Below, piece after piece: positions 1-5,313 of a stretch of 5,779 bases of DNA (positions are counted from its first letter, which is position 1; each line of letters begins with the position of its first letter). The position numbers were made by a program, and so were the translations under genes. The notes beneath the pieces were generated by a model. It was not told the DNA's origin and ran no database searches. It saw only the letters and a list, made by a program, of their open reading frames with translations. This DNA comes from Hyphomicrobium sp. (GTDB lineage: Bacteria > Pseudomonadota > Alphaproteobacteria > Rhizobiales > Hyphomicrobiaceae), in assembly GCA_030609245.1 (NCBI GenBank), contig JAUWCP010000159.1:1-5779 (forward strand), read 5' to 3'.

Positions 1-123
1 CAGATCGCGGTGGATTACGATAAGCGCTTTGCGCTTTTGCGACTCCACGACTCGCGCTCGAGCCGCTTCGTAGATCTCGATAAAGCGATCGTCGAGTTGT
101 TGGAGCGTGGTGACGTCAGCCAT
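1..123 (-). CDS. Hypothetical protein, N-terminal 41 residues (runs off the left edge)
   Basis: An open frame on the minus strand starts with ATG at 123 and reaches the window edge without a stop, so only the first 41 codons are visible. The protein starts MADVTTLQQLDDRF and continues with a charged, probably helical segment rich in Ala, Arg, Glu and Lys (IYEAARARVVESQKRKA), then turns hydrophobic (LIVI). No signal peptide or known motif can be seen, and I do not recognise the family. The start is chosen because a strong Shine-Dalgarno, GAGGGGAG (complement of 130-137), lies six bases upstream of the ATG. The gene is divergent from the AsmA-like gene, with a 198-base gap between the start codons. 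That a gene begins here is fairly likely; its function is unknown. Confidence 0.6.
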   Translation of the reverse strand, partial: MADVTTLQQLDDRFIEIYEAARARVVESQKRKALIVIHRDL

Positions 124-129
124 TGGAAA

Positions 130-137
130 CTCCCCTC
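130..137 (-). promoter_or_regulatory. Ribosome binding site of the left-edge gene
   Basis: On the minus strand this reads GAGGGGAG, six bases before the ATG at 123. It decides the reading frame of the partial gene, because a longer overlapping minus-strand frame covering 15-356 has no such site and looks like a shadow. The same AGGGGAG string precedes folD at the other end of the window. Confidence 0.6.
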
Positions 138-233
138 GTCAACGTACAACCTTAAGAAGTCCATCTGGTAGGCTTCATGCCATGCATTGCCCTCCCCGGT
201 CTGTGGCCTTGGACGCCGCGATAGGCGCAAGGG

Positions 234-239
234 TTGACT
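234..239 (+). promoter_or_regulatory. Possible -35 element upstream of the AsmA-like gene
   Basis: TTGACT matches the vegetative -35 consensus TTGACA in five of six positions and lies 82 bases before the chosen ATG at 322. No convincing -10 hexamer is seen 16-18 bases downstream, so this is only a candidate. It directly follows a small hairpin sequence at 207-232. Confidence 0.2.
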
Positions 240-310
240 CGATGCGGCCGCCAATTGCTTGATCGTCGTTGACGGGGAAGCCCGTTCGGCATACGCGTCC
301 GGCAAGGCGA

Positions 311-319
311 AGGGAAGGG
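311..319 (+). promoter_or_regulatory. Ribosome binding site deciding the AsmA-like start
   Basis: AGGGAAGGG immediately upstream of ATG 322 gives an AGGGA core at a six-base spacing. It supports ATG 322 over the in-frame TTG at 259, which has no purine-rich stretch upstream. Confidence 0.55.
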
Positions 320-321
320 CG

Positions 322-2976
322 ATGACACGGGTCTGGCTTCGCGTGCTCTTGATCACTTGCGGCGCAATAGCTGTAAGCGTGATTGCAATTGCGGTATTTG
401 CGGCGGCCGCGCTCTACACCGGGCCATTTGAGGCGTGGCGTCGCGCCCAGGCCGAAGCTCTTCTTGGCGAAGCGCTTGACCTTGAGACGAAAGTCAGCGG
501 TAGCGTTGAAGTCGGTTTCGGCCTGACGCCGAATGTTGTCATCTCCGACATTTCGAGCGTTCGCACCGGAACGGAACCCAACCTAAAATCTGTCTCGGCG
601 AAGAAAGTGGACTTCAAGGCCTCTCTCTTATCGCTCATTGGCGGCGACGTCGTTCTGACGTCTCTTTTCGTCGACGGTCTGAGGACAGACATCGAGCTGC
701 CCGAGGGTCGTAGTGATCGAAGGATTGGCGACCCTGGCGCGCTCATCCATGATTTTGTGCGGATGCCATTCAGCGCAAATCTCTCATTGCAGAACTTCGA
801 GCTGAACTACAAGGATCAAGAGACGGGCTGGACTGCCGACTATGTATTCGATCGCCTTGGCGTTCATCGCCAGGCCGGCGCGGTGCTCGTTGCGGGCGTT
901 GGCCGCATTCACGGTCACCCGCTTGAGCTGATGGGTAAGATCAAGCCGTCGGGCGATGGCGCGGATCAGCACTCCTTTTCTTTTTCGGCGAAGCAGTCGG
1001 GTCTTACGGTCGAGTTTGCCGGGGACTATCAGACGGTTGATTCGGAAGACACGATCGACGCCGCTGTAAAGGCGCGTTCGGGCTCGCTCAGTGATCTTCT
1101 CGACGTTTACAATGTGCGGCACGACTTTGACGGCAAAGGTGATCTAACATTCGCCCTGTCAGGTCCAATCGGCGCCGCTGGGATCTCGGCACTCGACCTC
1201 AGCCTTAAGTTCGATGCCGGCGATACGTTCCAGTTGACTGGCAGCATCAGTGACGCGGTTAAGCGTACTGGCATCGATTTGCATATGGAGAGCTCGCTGG
1301 TTCCGCCGTCACCAACGCCGGGTGCGCAAAAGCCCATCTACGATCTCAACATCACGGGCTTCTCGGGCCGCATCGCCGGTTCGATGGATGGGCTTTTGGT
1401 GCGCGATTTGCGCATTGTCACCAGTTCCTTGAAGGCCCAACTGCATGAGATTGGTCCAATAAGTGCTGAGCGCGTCTGGAAAGACCCGCAAGGGCGCATC
1501 GGGCTTTATGACGTCCTCATACTTGCCGGACCTACTGAAAGACCGACGGTGCGCATCCGCGGCACTGTGAAGGACGTCCTTCAGTTCCAAGGCGTCGATC
1601 TGAAAGGGGAGATCGACTTTCAGACTTCCGATGCGCTTGGGTTTGAAGCGGAGGATAAGGCGGCCTTGTTAGGCCGATTGCAGGGCAATGTCGCAATTTC
1701 CGATGCGGATGGCTCGATCGGTATCGAAACGTTGAAAGCGCAGGTGACAGACACAGACCTGCTGTCAATGAGCATCGAGTTTGTGCTCGATGATCTACGC
1801 AAGAAGGATGAATTGAAGTTCAAGACCTCTCTGGATATCCCTAGCTTCAAAAATTTCTCGGCTGGGCTGGGAGTTGATGTGTTTGAGCTCGGTGTTGTGT
1901 GTTTCGAGGGCACTGTTGCGGGCCGCGATGAGCACATAAAGGCGGAAGGTGTGAGCGTCGTTGGCATGACGACGCTGACGGGCACGCTGGTCGGCTCAAA
2001 TGCAGACGGCGTCCCCCTATTATCGGGGAGCGTATCTACGCCGCTCCTGCACCTAGAGGACGTGATGAAAATCATGTCCGTCCGCTCAGTCTACATCGAG
2101 AATACTGACGACGAGGACGAAGGTGATCGGGATGTGTTGGATCTGTCGAAGATCAAGGACACGATCGAAGTCGACATGCAGATCGATGTCGAAAAAATTC
2201 ATGGCGGCGGGAAGGACGCGAGCAATATTACAGGCCGGGTTAGATACAAGGATGGCATCATAGGACTTGATAACGTATCGATGCACTATCTGGGCGGCAG
2301 AGCATCGACGAGCGGTAAGATCAACACGAACGGCGACGTGAACAGCTTCTCTCTCGTCGGCGACATCGACGACCTAAGCATCGGTACGGTGCTCAAGCGC
2401 TTGCAGCTCGCGTTCCCGATCAGCGGTGCACTAGGACTGAACTTCGCTCTGACAGGAAAGGGCGACACCGTAGACTCAATCTCGAAATCCTTGAGTGGTC
2501 ACCTTGCGGCGTCGCTACGCCACGGAAAGATAGGGACCAGCCTTCTCGATTTGGCGGGCCTCAATTTTCCCACGTGGCTTTTTGCCCGGCACAGCAAGAA
2601 TGGTGAGGCGGATTTGGTATGCGCGATTGCGCCGTTCTCGTTCGTCAACGGCCGCGGAACCACTCGCTCCTTTGTCTTGGAAACACGTGATGTTCAGGTT
2701 CGAGGTTATGGGTTTGCCGATTTTGGCAAGAACGCCATCGACATGAGATTCAGGCCCCGGCCACTGCATCCACAACTCATCGATATCGTGAAACCGTTTA
2801 GCATCAAGGGTTCGCTGTCGAAGCCCCATTTGCATATGGAAGGTGCGACAGTCGCGAAAGTAGCAGCCGAAGTGATTATGTTTCCGCTCAATCTGATTGG
2901 AACGTTGCTGGAGCCCTTGGAATCGGGAACTCATCACGTACCCTGCCGGCGCATTGGCCGTACGGCACAGCGCTAG
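322..2976 (+). CDS. AsmA-family envelope protein (N-terminal anchor, C-terminal AsmA-like domain)
   Basis: The 884-residue protein has the usual AsmA layout. A single membrane segment at about residues 5-30 is followed by a long periplasmic part rich in short beta strands. AsmA proteins are inner-membrane anchored, relatives of TamB and YhdP, and are implicated in outer-membrane assembly and lipid transport; the role here is inferred from the family. The first 130 residues show the AsmA N-terminal pattern (G.VEVGFGLTPNVVISDI, then FVDGL). Residues about 722-840 carry the C-terminal AsmA pattern: an amphipathic GHLAASLRHGKIG segment, FVNGRGTTRSF, V.GYGFADFGKNAIDM and F.IKGSLSKPHLHMEG. The protein ends PCRRIGRTAQR, with a Cys after a Pro-Leu-rich segment. 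Residues about 594-606 are a very acidic insert. ATG 322 is chosen because AAGGGAAGGG sits just before it and the membrane segment starts there; an in-frame TTG at 259 would add 21 hydrophilic residues without a ribosome binding site. The gene is convergent with formate dehydrogenase. Confidence 0.88.
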   Translation: MTRVWLRVLLITCGAIAVSVIAIAVFAAAALYTGPFEAWRRAQAEALLGEALDLETKVSGSVEVGFGLTPNVVISDISSVRTGTEPNLKSVSAKKVDFKASLLSLIGGDVVLTSLFVDGLRTDIELPEGRSDRRIGDPGALIHDFVRMPFSANLSLQNFELNYKDQETGWTADYVFDRLGVHRQAGAVLVAGVGRIHGHPLELMGKIKPSGDGADQHSFSFSAKQSGLTVEFAGDYQTVDSEDTIDAAVKARSGSLSDLLDVYNVRHDFDGKGDLTFALSGPIGAAGISALDLSLKFDAGDTFQLTGSISDAVKRTGIDLHMESSLVPPSPTPGAQKPIYDLNITGFSGRIAGSMDGLLVRDLRIVTSSLKAQLHEIGPISAERVWKDPQGRIGLYDVLILAGPTERPTVRIRGTVKDVLQFQGVDLKGEIDFQTSDALGFEAEDKAALLGRLQGNVAISDADGSIGIETLKAQVTDTDLLSMSIEFVLDDLRKKDELKFKTSLDIPSFKNFSAGLGVDVFELGVVCFEGTVAGRDEHIKAEGVSVVGMTTLTGTLVGSNADGVPLLSGSVSTPLLHLEDVMKIMSVRSVYIENTDDEDEGDRDVLDLSKIKDTIEVDMQIDVEKIHGGGKDASNITGRVRYKDGIIGLDNVSMHYLGGRASTSGKINTNGDVNSFSLVGDIDDLSIGTVLKRLQLAFPISGALGLNFALTGKGDTVDSISKSLSGHLAASLRHGKIGTSLLDLAGLNFPTWLFARHSKNGEADLVCAIAPFSFVNGRGTTRSFVLETRDVQVRGYGFADFGKNAIDMRFRPRPLHPQLIDIVKPFSIKGSLSKPHLHMEGATVAKVAAEVIMFPLNLIGTLLEPLESGTHHVPCRRIGRTAQR

Positions 2977-2995
2977 GCGGCAGCGGTTGAGAGCC

Positions 2996-3023
2996 GCTAC
3001 CCGGGACGATCTTCCCGAGTAGC
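2996..3023. terminator. Hairpin between convergent genes, possible bidirectional terminator
   Basis: GCTACCCGGGA (2996-3006) and TCCCGAGTAGC (3013-3023) are reverse complements except for one internal mismatch, with the six-base loop CGATCT. It lies 19 bases past the AsmA-like stop and 44 bases past the formate dehydrogenase stop on the other strand, where a terminator for both is expected. No long T run follows on either strand (only TATTTG on the plus side), so it is not a textbook intrinsic terminator. Confidence 0.4.
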
Positions 3024-3067
3024 TATTTGAGCCTGAGTGCGCCGTGCTGCGGTCGTGATCGCCGCGC

Positions 3068-4270
3068 CTAGGCTCGCTCGTATCGCGCAGCCTCCTCTGA
3101 ACCCTTGGTCGCGTCGCCCGCGCTGTAGGAATACGCGCCAGTGCCGGCGAGTTTTCCCTTGTCGACGATCAGGTATTCGTCGCGGATCGGCTTACCGCCC
3201 AAGAACGCTTCGAGGATCTCCCGCGTTCCCGCCGCGTAGCGTGCCTGCGCCGACAGCGATGTGCCGGAGATGTGCGGTGTCATGCCGTGGTGCGGCATGG
3301 TGCGCCAGGGATGATCCTGCGGGGCCGGCTGCGGGAACCAGACGTCACCTGCGTAGCCTGCGAGCTGCCCGCTCTCGAGCGCCCGCACTATGGCATCGCG
3401 ATCGCAAATCTTGCCACGCGCCGTATTGATGATATAGGCGCCCCGCTTCATCTTTGAGATCAGCTCGTCGTTGAACATGTGCTCGGTCTCGGGGTGCAGT
3501 GGGCAGTTGATGGTAACGACGTCGCACACCTTGATCATCGATTCCACGTTCGAGTGATAGGTGAGGCCGAGTTCTTTTTCGACCGTTTCGGGCAGGCGAT
3601 GCCGGTCCATGTAATGCAGTTTCACGTCGAAGGGCTTTAAGCGCCGCAGCACGGCAAGACCAATGCGGCCCGACGCGACGGTCCCGACGTTCATGCCTTC
3701 AAGGTCATATGAACGCTCAACGCAGTCGGCGATGTTCCACCCGCCTTTTACGACCCACTGATAAGATGGGATGTAGTTGCGTACGAGCGCTAAGATCATC
3801 ATGACGACGTGCTCAGACACGCTGATGGAGTTGCAGAACGTGACTTCCGCTACGGTGATGCTGCGCTCCATAGCGGCTTGCAGATCGACGTGGTCGGAGC
3901 CAATGCCCGCTGTAATCGCGAGCTTGAGCTTCTTTGCCTTCTTGATGCGATCTTCCGTGAGATAGGCCGGCCAGAAGGGCTGGGAAATCACCACATCTGC
4001 GTCGGGGAGCTCGCGCTCGAACTCCGAATCGGGGCCGTCCTTGTCGGAGGCGACGACAAGTGTATGCCCTTGGTCTTCGAGAAACTTGCGCAAGCCCAAC
4101 TCGCCGGACACGCTGCCGAGTAACTCGCCCGGCTTGAAGTCGATGGCTGACGGCGTGGGCAGTGTCTGGCCGTCGGGATAGCGCTCAAGTTTGGGAATGT
4201 CGTCGCGTGCGTATGATTTAGGGTATCCGTCGACGGGATCGTCGTAGAGGACACATAGTACCTTGGCTAT
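3068..4270 (-). CDS. fdh: NAD+-dependent formate dehydrogenase (EC 1.17.1.9), apparent ATA start
   Basis: Cytoplasmic, metal-free enzyme that oxidises formate to CO2 and reduces NAD+, the final energy-yielding step of methylotrophy. It belongs to the D-2-hydroxyacid dehydrogenase superfamily and the active form in the family is a homodimer. From the ATA codon the product is 400 residues, essentially the family length, starting at the conserved AKVLCVLYDDPVDGYP. Counting that Ala as 1, as in the Pseudomonas sp. 101 enzyme, all key residues fall in place: Ile122, Asn146, the Rossmann glycines in ASGRIG (198-203), Asp221-Arg222 (NAD+ preference), Arg284, Asp308, Gln313, His332 and Ser334. Cys145 and Cys255 are present. 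Ser199, Met220 and Ala354 differ from my recollection of the Pseudomonas sequence (Ala, Thr and Cys). GGAGGAAA lies at the correct distance before the ATA. The alternative start, TTG at 4315, adds 15 basic residues and has no good ribosome binding site. The function is very secure; only the exact start is in doubt. Confidence 0.95.
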   Translation of the reverse strand: MAKVLCVLYDDPVDGYPKSYARDDIPKLERYPDGQTLPTPSAIDFKPGELLGSVSGELGLRKFLEDQGHTLVVASDKDGPDSEFERELPDADVVISQPFWPAYLTEDRIKKAKKLKLAITAGIGSDHVDLQAAMERSITVAEVTFCNSISVSEHVVMMILALVRNYIPSYQWVVKGGWNIADCVERSYDLEGMNVGTVASGRIGLAVLRRLKPFDVKLHYMDRHRLPETVEKELGLTYHSNVESMIKVCDVVTINCPLHPETEHMFNDELISKMKRGAYIINTARGKICDRDAIVRALESGQLAGYAGDVWFPQPAPQDHPWRTMPHHGMTPHISGTSLSAQARYAAGTREILEAFLGGKPIRDEYLIVDKGKLAGTGAYSYSAGDATKGSEEAARYERA

Positions 4271-4276
4271 GGCTGG

Positions 4277-4284
4277 TTTCCTCC
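4277..4284 (-). promoter_or_regulatory. Strong ribosome binding site in front of the formate dehydrogenase ATA codon
   Basis: The minus strand reads GGAGGAAA, with the GGAGG core nine bases before the ATA at 4270-4268. This is the best Shine-Dalgarno in the region, and it points at the position where family members have their initiator Met. Confidence 0.7.
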
Positions 4285-4287
4285 GTG

Positions 4288-4301
4288 CTCGATGTATCGA
4301 G
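4288..4301. other. Perfect short inverted repeat upstream of the formate dehydrogenase ribosome binding site
   Basis: CTCGATGTATCGAG has perfect six-base arms around GT. It ends three bases upstream of the GGAGG core, so it could be a small mRNA hairpin in the leader or a protein-binding site. The two-base gap makes a stable RNA loop of this exact form impossible without opening a pair. Function unknown. Confidence 0.35.
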
Positions 4302-4339
4302 AGGAAACGCCTCAAAACGCCAGCGGTTCTAACGTAACA

Positions 4340-4353
4340 AGAATATATGTTCT
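4340..4353. promoter_or_regulatory. AT-rich near-palindrome upstream of formate dehydrogenase
   Basis: AGAATATATGTTCT matches its own reverse complement in 12 of 14 positions and stands out as AT-rich in GC-rich surroundings. It lies 69 bases upstream of the ATA codon, a sensible place for an operator or part of a promoter. No clear -35/-10 pair could be assigned for the minus strand. Confidence 0.25.
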
Positions 4354-4395
4354 ATCGCGCCGGAGCGGGTGAGGCGGCGGTCTTGGCGCTTCCTC

Positions 4396-4472
4396 TTAGA
4401 GCAAGATCGTTCTTGATGGAATCGCTCGCCAAGCCCGGGAGGTGTCCGCCAAGAACGTGAATCTTACTCTAA
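4396..4472. repeat. Palindromic intergenic repeat, copy A
   Basis: The outer arms TTAGAGCAAGAT (4396-4407) and ATCTTACTCTAA (4461-4472) pair with one mismatch. The inner arms CGTTCTTG (4408-4415) and CAAGAACG (4450-4457) pair perfectly. The right arm has an extra TGA (4458-4460) between inner and outer parts, which creates a GAATC site; the left arm lacks it. The 34-base centre is unpaired apart from short runs. The same asymmetric plan occurs in copy B, in the opposite orientation. It resembles the short dispersed palindromes common between genes in Hyphomicrobiales; no transposase is associated. Confidence 0.6.
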
Positions 4473-4482
4473 ATCAAAAGTG

Positions 4483-4547
4483 TAGAGACTGATTCACGCT
4501 TCACTTGGAACGGCACAAGTGCGTCCAAGTGAAACGATCAGGCTCTA
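4483..4547. repeat. Palindromic intergenic repeat, copy B
   Basis: The outer arms TAGAGACTGAT (4483-4493) and ATCAGGCTCTA (4537-4547) pair with one mismatch. The inner arms TTCACTTGGA (4500-4509) and TCCAAGTGAA (4524-4533) pair perfectly, with GCACAAGTGC in the loop as a further small dyad. Only the left arm has the longer insert TCACGC between the two parts, creating a GATTC site; the right arm has ACG there. Read against the reverse complement of copy A, the TAGAG, GATTCACG, CTTGG, CGATC and GCTCTA blocks line up, so the two are related copies pointing in opposite directions, 10 bases apart. Confidence 0.6.
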
Positions 4548-4720
4548 GCCGAGCAGGCGTGGGAACGGCTCCTACAATCGCGCGCTCGACCTACCCTTAG
4601 AGGTAATCAGACCAAGAGCATTTTAACAAGCCTGCGACGCGCGCAATCACCGTGGCGAACGTCCAAAGGGGGTAACGCCGCCATCTTTAGGCGCGCGGTT
4701 GTACGATGAGATAGGGAGAT
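4548..4720. other. Intergenic stretch with no recognisable feature
   Basis: No gene, RNA or clear repeat is seen here. Reading frames that cross it run through the tRNA on the other side and are not credible. A sequence around 4598-4620 (TTAGAG, then TCAGACC and AAGAGC) vaguely recalls the outer arms of the two palindromic repeats and might be a decayed third copy, but the match is too weak to call. Confidence 0.4.
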
Positions 4721-4754
4721 AAAATGGTGGAGGTGAGAGGTGAAACCTCGAACC
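4721..4754 (-). pseudogene. Degenerate copy of the tRNA 3' end
   Basis: AAAATGGTGGAG at 4721-4732 is repeated exactly at 4796-4807, where it spans the encoded CCA end of tRNA-Ala and the T run after it. Further in, TCGAACC (4748-4754) matches the T-loop region of the tRNA (4818-4824). On the minus strand the remnant therefore reads GGTTCGA, then CTCCACCATTTTAT, like the 3' third of the tRNA, but with five extra bases and no proper T-stem. The rest of the tRNA is absent. It may be a leftover of a tandem tRNA or of an integration at this tRNA. Confidence 0.4.
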
Positions 4755-4799
4755 GCAACCCGCGCGATGGGTTGGCGGGTGGCGTCGCGCAAATAAAAA

Positions 4800-4875
4800 T
4801 GGTGGAGCCGAGGGGAATCGAACCCCTGACCTCTGCAGTGCGATTGCAGCGCTCTCCCATCTGAGCTACGGCCCC
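4800..4875 (-). tRNA. tRNA-Ala, anticodon CGC
   Basis: The 76-base sequence folds into a complete cloverleaf on the minus strand. The acceptor GGGGCCG/CGGCTCC contains the G3-U70 wobble pair that defines alanine tRNAs. The D-arm is GCTC/GAGC. The anticodon arm CTGCA/TGCAG has the loop ATCGCAC with anticodon CGC (4842-4840), which reads GCG. The five-base variable loop is AGGTC. The T-arm AGGGG/CCCCT has the loop TTCGATT. The CCA end is encoded (4802-4800), and a TTTTTATTT run follows immediately, which may help end transcription. All arms pair without mismatches apart from G3-U70. Confidence 0.97.
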
Positions 4876-4891
4876 GGATCGAGTGGGCGGC

Positions 4892-4920
4892 ATTTAGGGG
4901 GGCACCTGGAATCTTGTCAA
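4892..4920 (-). promoter_or_regulatory. Promoter of tRNA-Ala
   Basis: On the minus strand TTGACA (4920-4915) is a perfect -35 box, followed after 17 bases by CTAAAT (4897-4892), similar to alphaproteobacterial -10 boxes. Transcription would then begin around 4885, about ten bases before the mature tRNA 5' end. A GATTC (GANTC) site lies in the spacer (4913-4909). Confidence 0.65.
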
Positions 4921-4971
4921 GGAACGGGTACGGAAATCCGCTTTCGGGCAACAGTGGCCTTGCCCCCTGGG

Positions 4972-4981
4972 CCTTGCAAGG
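4972..4981. other. Perfect 10-base palindrome upstream of yggT
   Basis: CCTTGCAAGG is a perfect palindrome about 40 bases before the yggT ATG. Its left part belongs to a direct repeat, GGCCTTGC, at 4956-4963 and 4970-4977. It could be an operator for the plus-strand genes, but nothing identifies a regulator, and chance is possible. Confidence 0.2.
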
Positions 4982-5022
4982 TTACACGTCAGCCTGAAGA
5001 TCCCCATCAAGAGCACGTCTCA

Positions 5023-5313
5023 ATGATCGAATTTCTCGGCTTCGTCAGCTACATAATCACCCTTTACATCTACGTCATCATTGCCAGCGTGATCATGAGC
5101 TGGCTGATGGCATTCGGCGTCGTCAATCCCTACAACCCGACCGCGCGCGCCATCTGGCAGGGATTGAGTGCCGTCACCGAGCCGCTGCTACGGCCTATCC
5201 GGAACATCATGCCTGATCTCGGCGCGATCGACATCTCGCCCGTCGTTCTTCTGCTCGGCTGCGTCTTCGTGCAGAACGTGATTATTCCTAACATCGCCAA
5301 GCTCTTCATTTGA
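5023..5313 (+). CDS. yggT: YggT family integral membrane protein
   Basis: A 96-residue, strongly hydrophobic protein of the YggT family (Pfam YGGT), matching the usual single-repeat length. Two membrane segments are visible: residues about 4-30 (FLGFVSYIITLYIYVIIASVI) and about 70-92 (ISPVVLLLGCVFVQNVII). Between them lies the conserved loop with NPYNP and the family signature TEPLLRPIRNIMP. Family members sit in the inner membrane and have been linked to osmotic tolerance and envelope organisation; the biochemical role is not settled. ATG 5023 is chosen because it places the first membrane helix at the N terminus as in homologues. An in-frame GTG at 4954 would add 23 polar residues. The Shine-Dalgarno is weak (AAGAG, 5009-5013). 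The stop codon overlaps the start of the next gene by one base, so the two are probably co-translated. Confidence 0.93.
   Translation: MIEFLGFVSYIITLYIYVIIASVIMSWLMAFGVVNPYNPTARAIWQGLSAVTEPLLRPIRNIMPDLGAIDISPVVLLLGCVFVQNVIIPNIAKLFI

Noticed and set aside
259..321. TTG start adding 21 residues to the AsmA-like protein
   Set aside because: There is no ribosome binding site before it, and the added residues are hydrophilic in front of an otherwise N-terminal membrane anchor; ATG 322 has a good site.
15..356. Minus-strand frame of 113 codons across the left intergenic region
   Set aside because: It overlaps the AsmA-like start and the better-supported partial gene at 1-123 in a different frame, and its product is low-complexity and Ser/Arg-rich.
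1620..2075. Minus-strand frame of 151 codons inside the AsmA-like gene
   Set aside because: Its Ser/Pro/Thr-rich composition is that of an antisense shadow, with no plausible family; the other antisense frames within 414-2937 are alike.
3037..3429. Plus-strand frame of 130 codons antisense to formate dehydrogenase
   Set aside because: The Arg/Cys/Ala-rich product has no recognisable fold and is explained by codon bias of the gene on the other strand; other frames inside 3272-4254 are rejected for the same reason.
4271..4315. TTG start of formate dehydrogenase with 15 extra residues
   Set aside because: No good Shine-Dalgarno precedes it, and homologues begin at the AKVLCVLY position. It is kept as an alternative because the preferred start codon is ATA.
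4381..4560. CRISPR array or transposon ends
   Set aside because: The repeats are two palindromes of the same family in opposite orientation, not regularly spaced direct repeats, and no transposase, integrase or cas gene lies in the window.
4607..4951. Minus-strand open frame of 114 codons covering the tRNA, with a typical GRSSDGRALQSHCRGQGFDSPR stretch
   Set aside because: This is the well-known spurious translation of a tRNA gene; the cloverleaf explains the sequence fully, and the second frame over 4687-4893 is the same artefact.
4954..5022. GTG start adding 23 residues to YggT
   Set aside because: The polar extension is not typical of the family, and the ATG at 5023 gives the usual 96-residue length.
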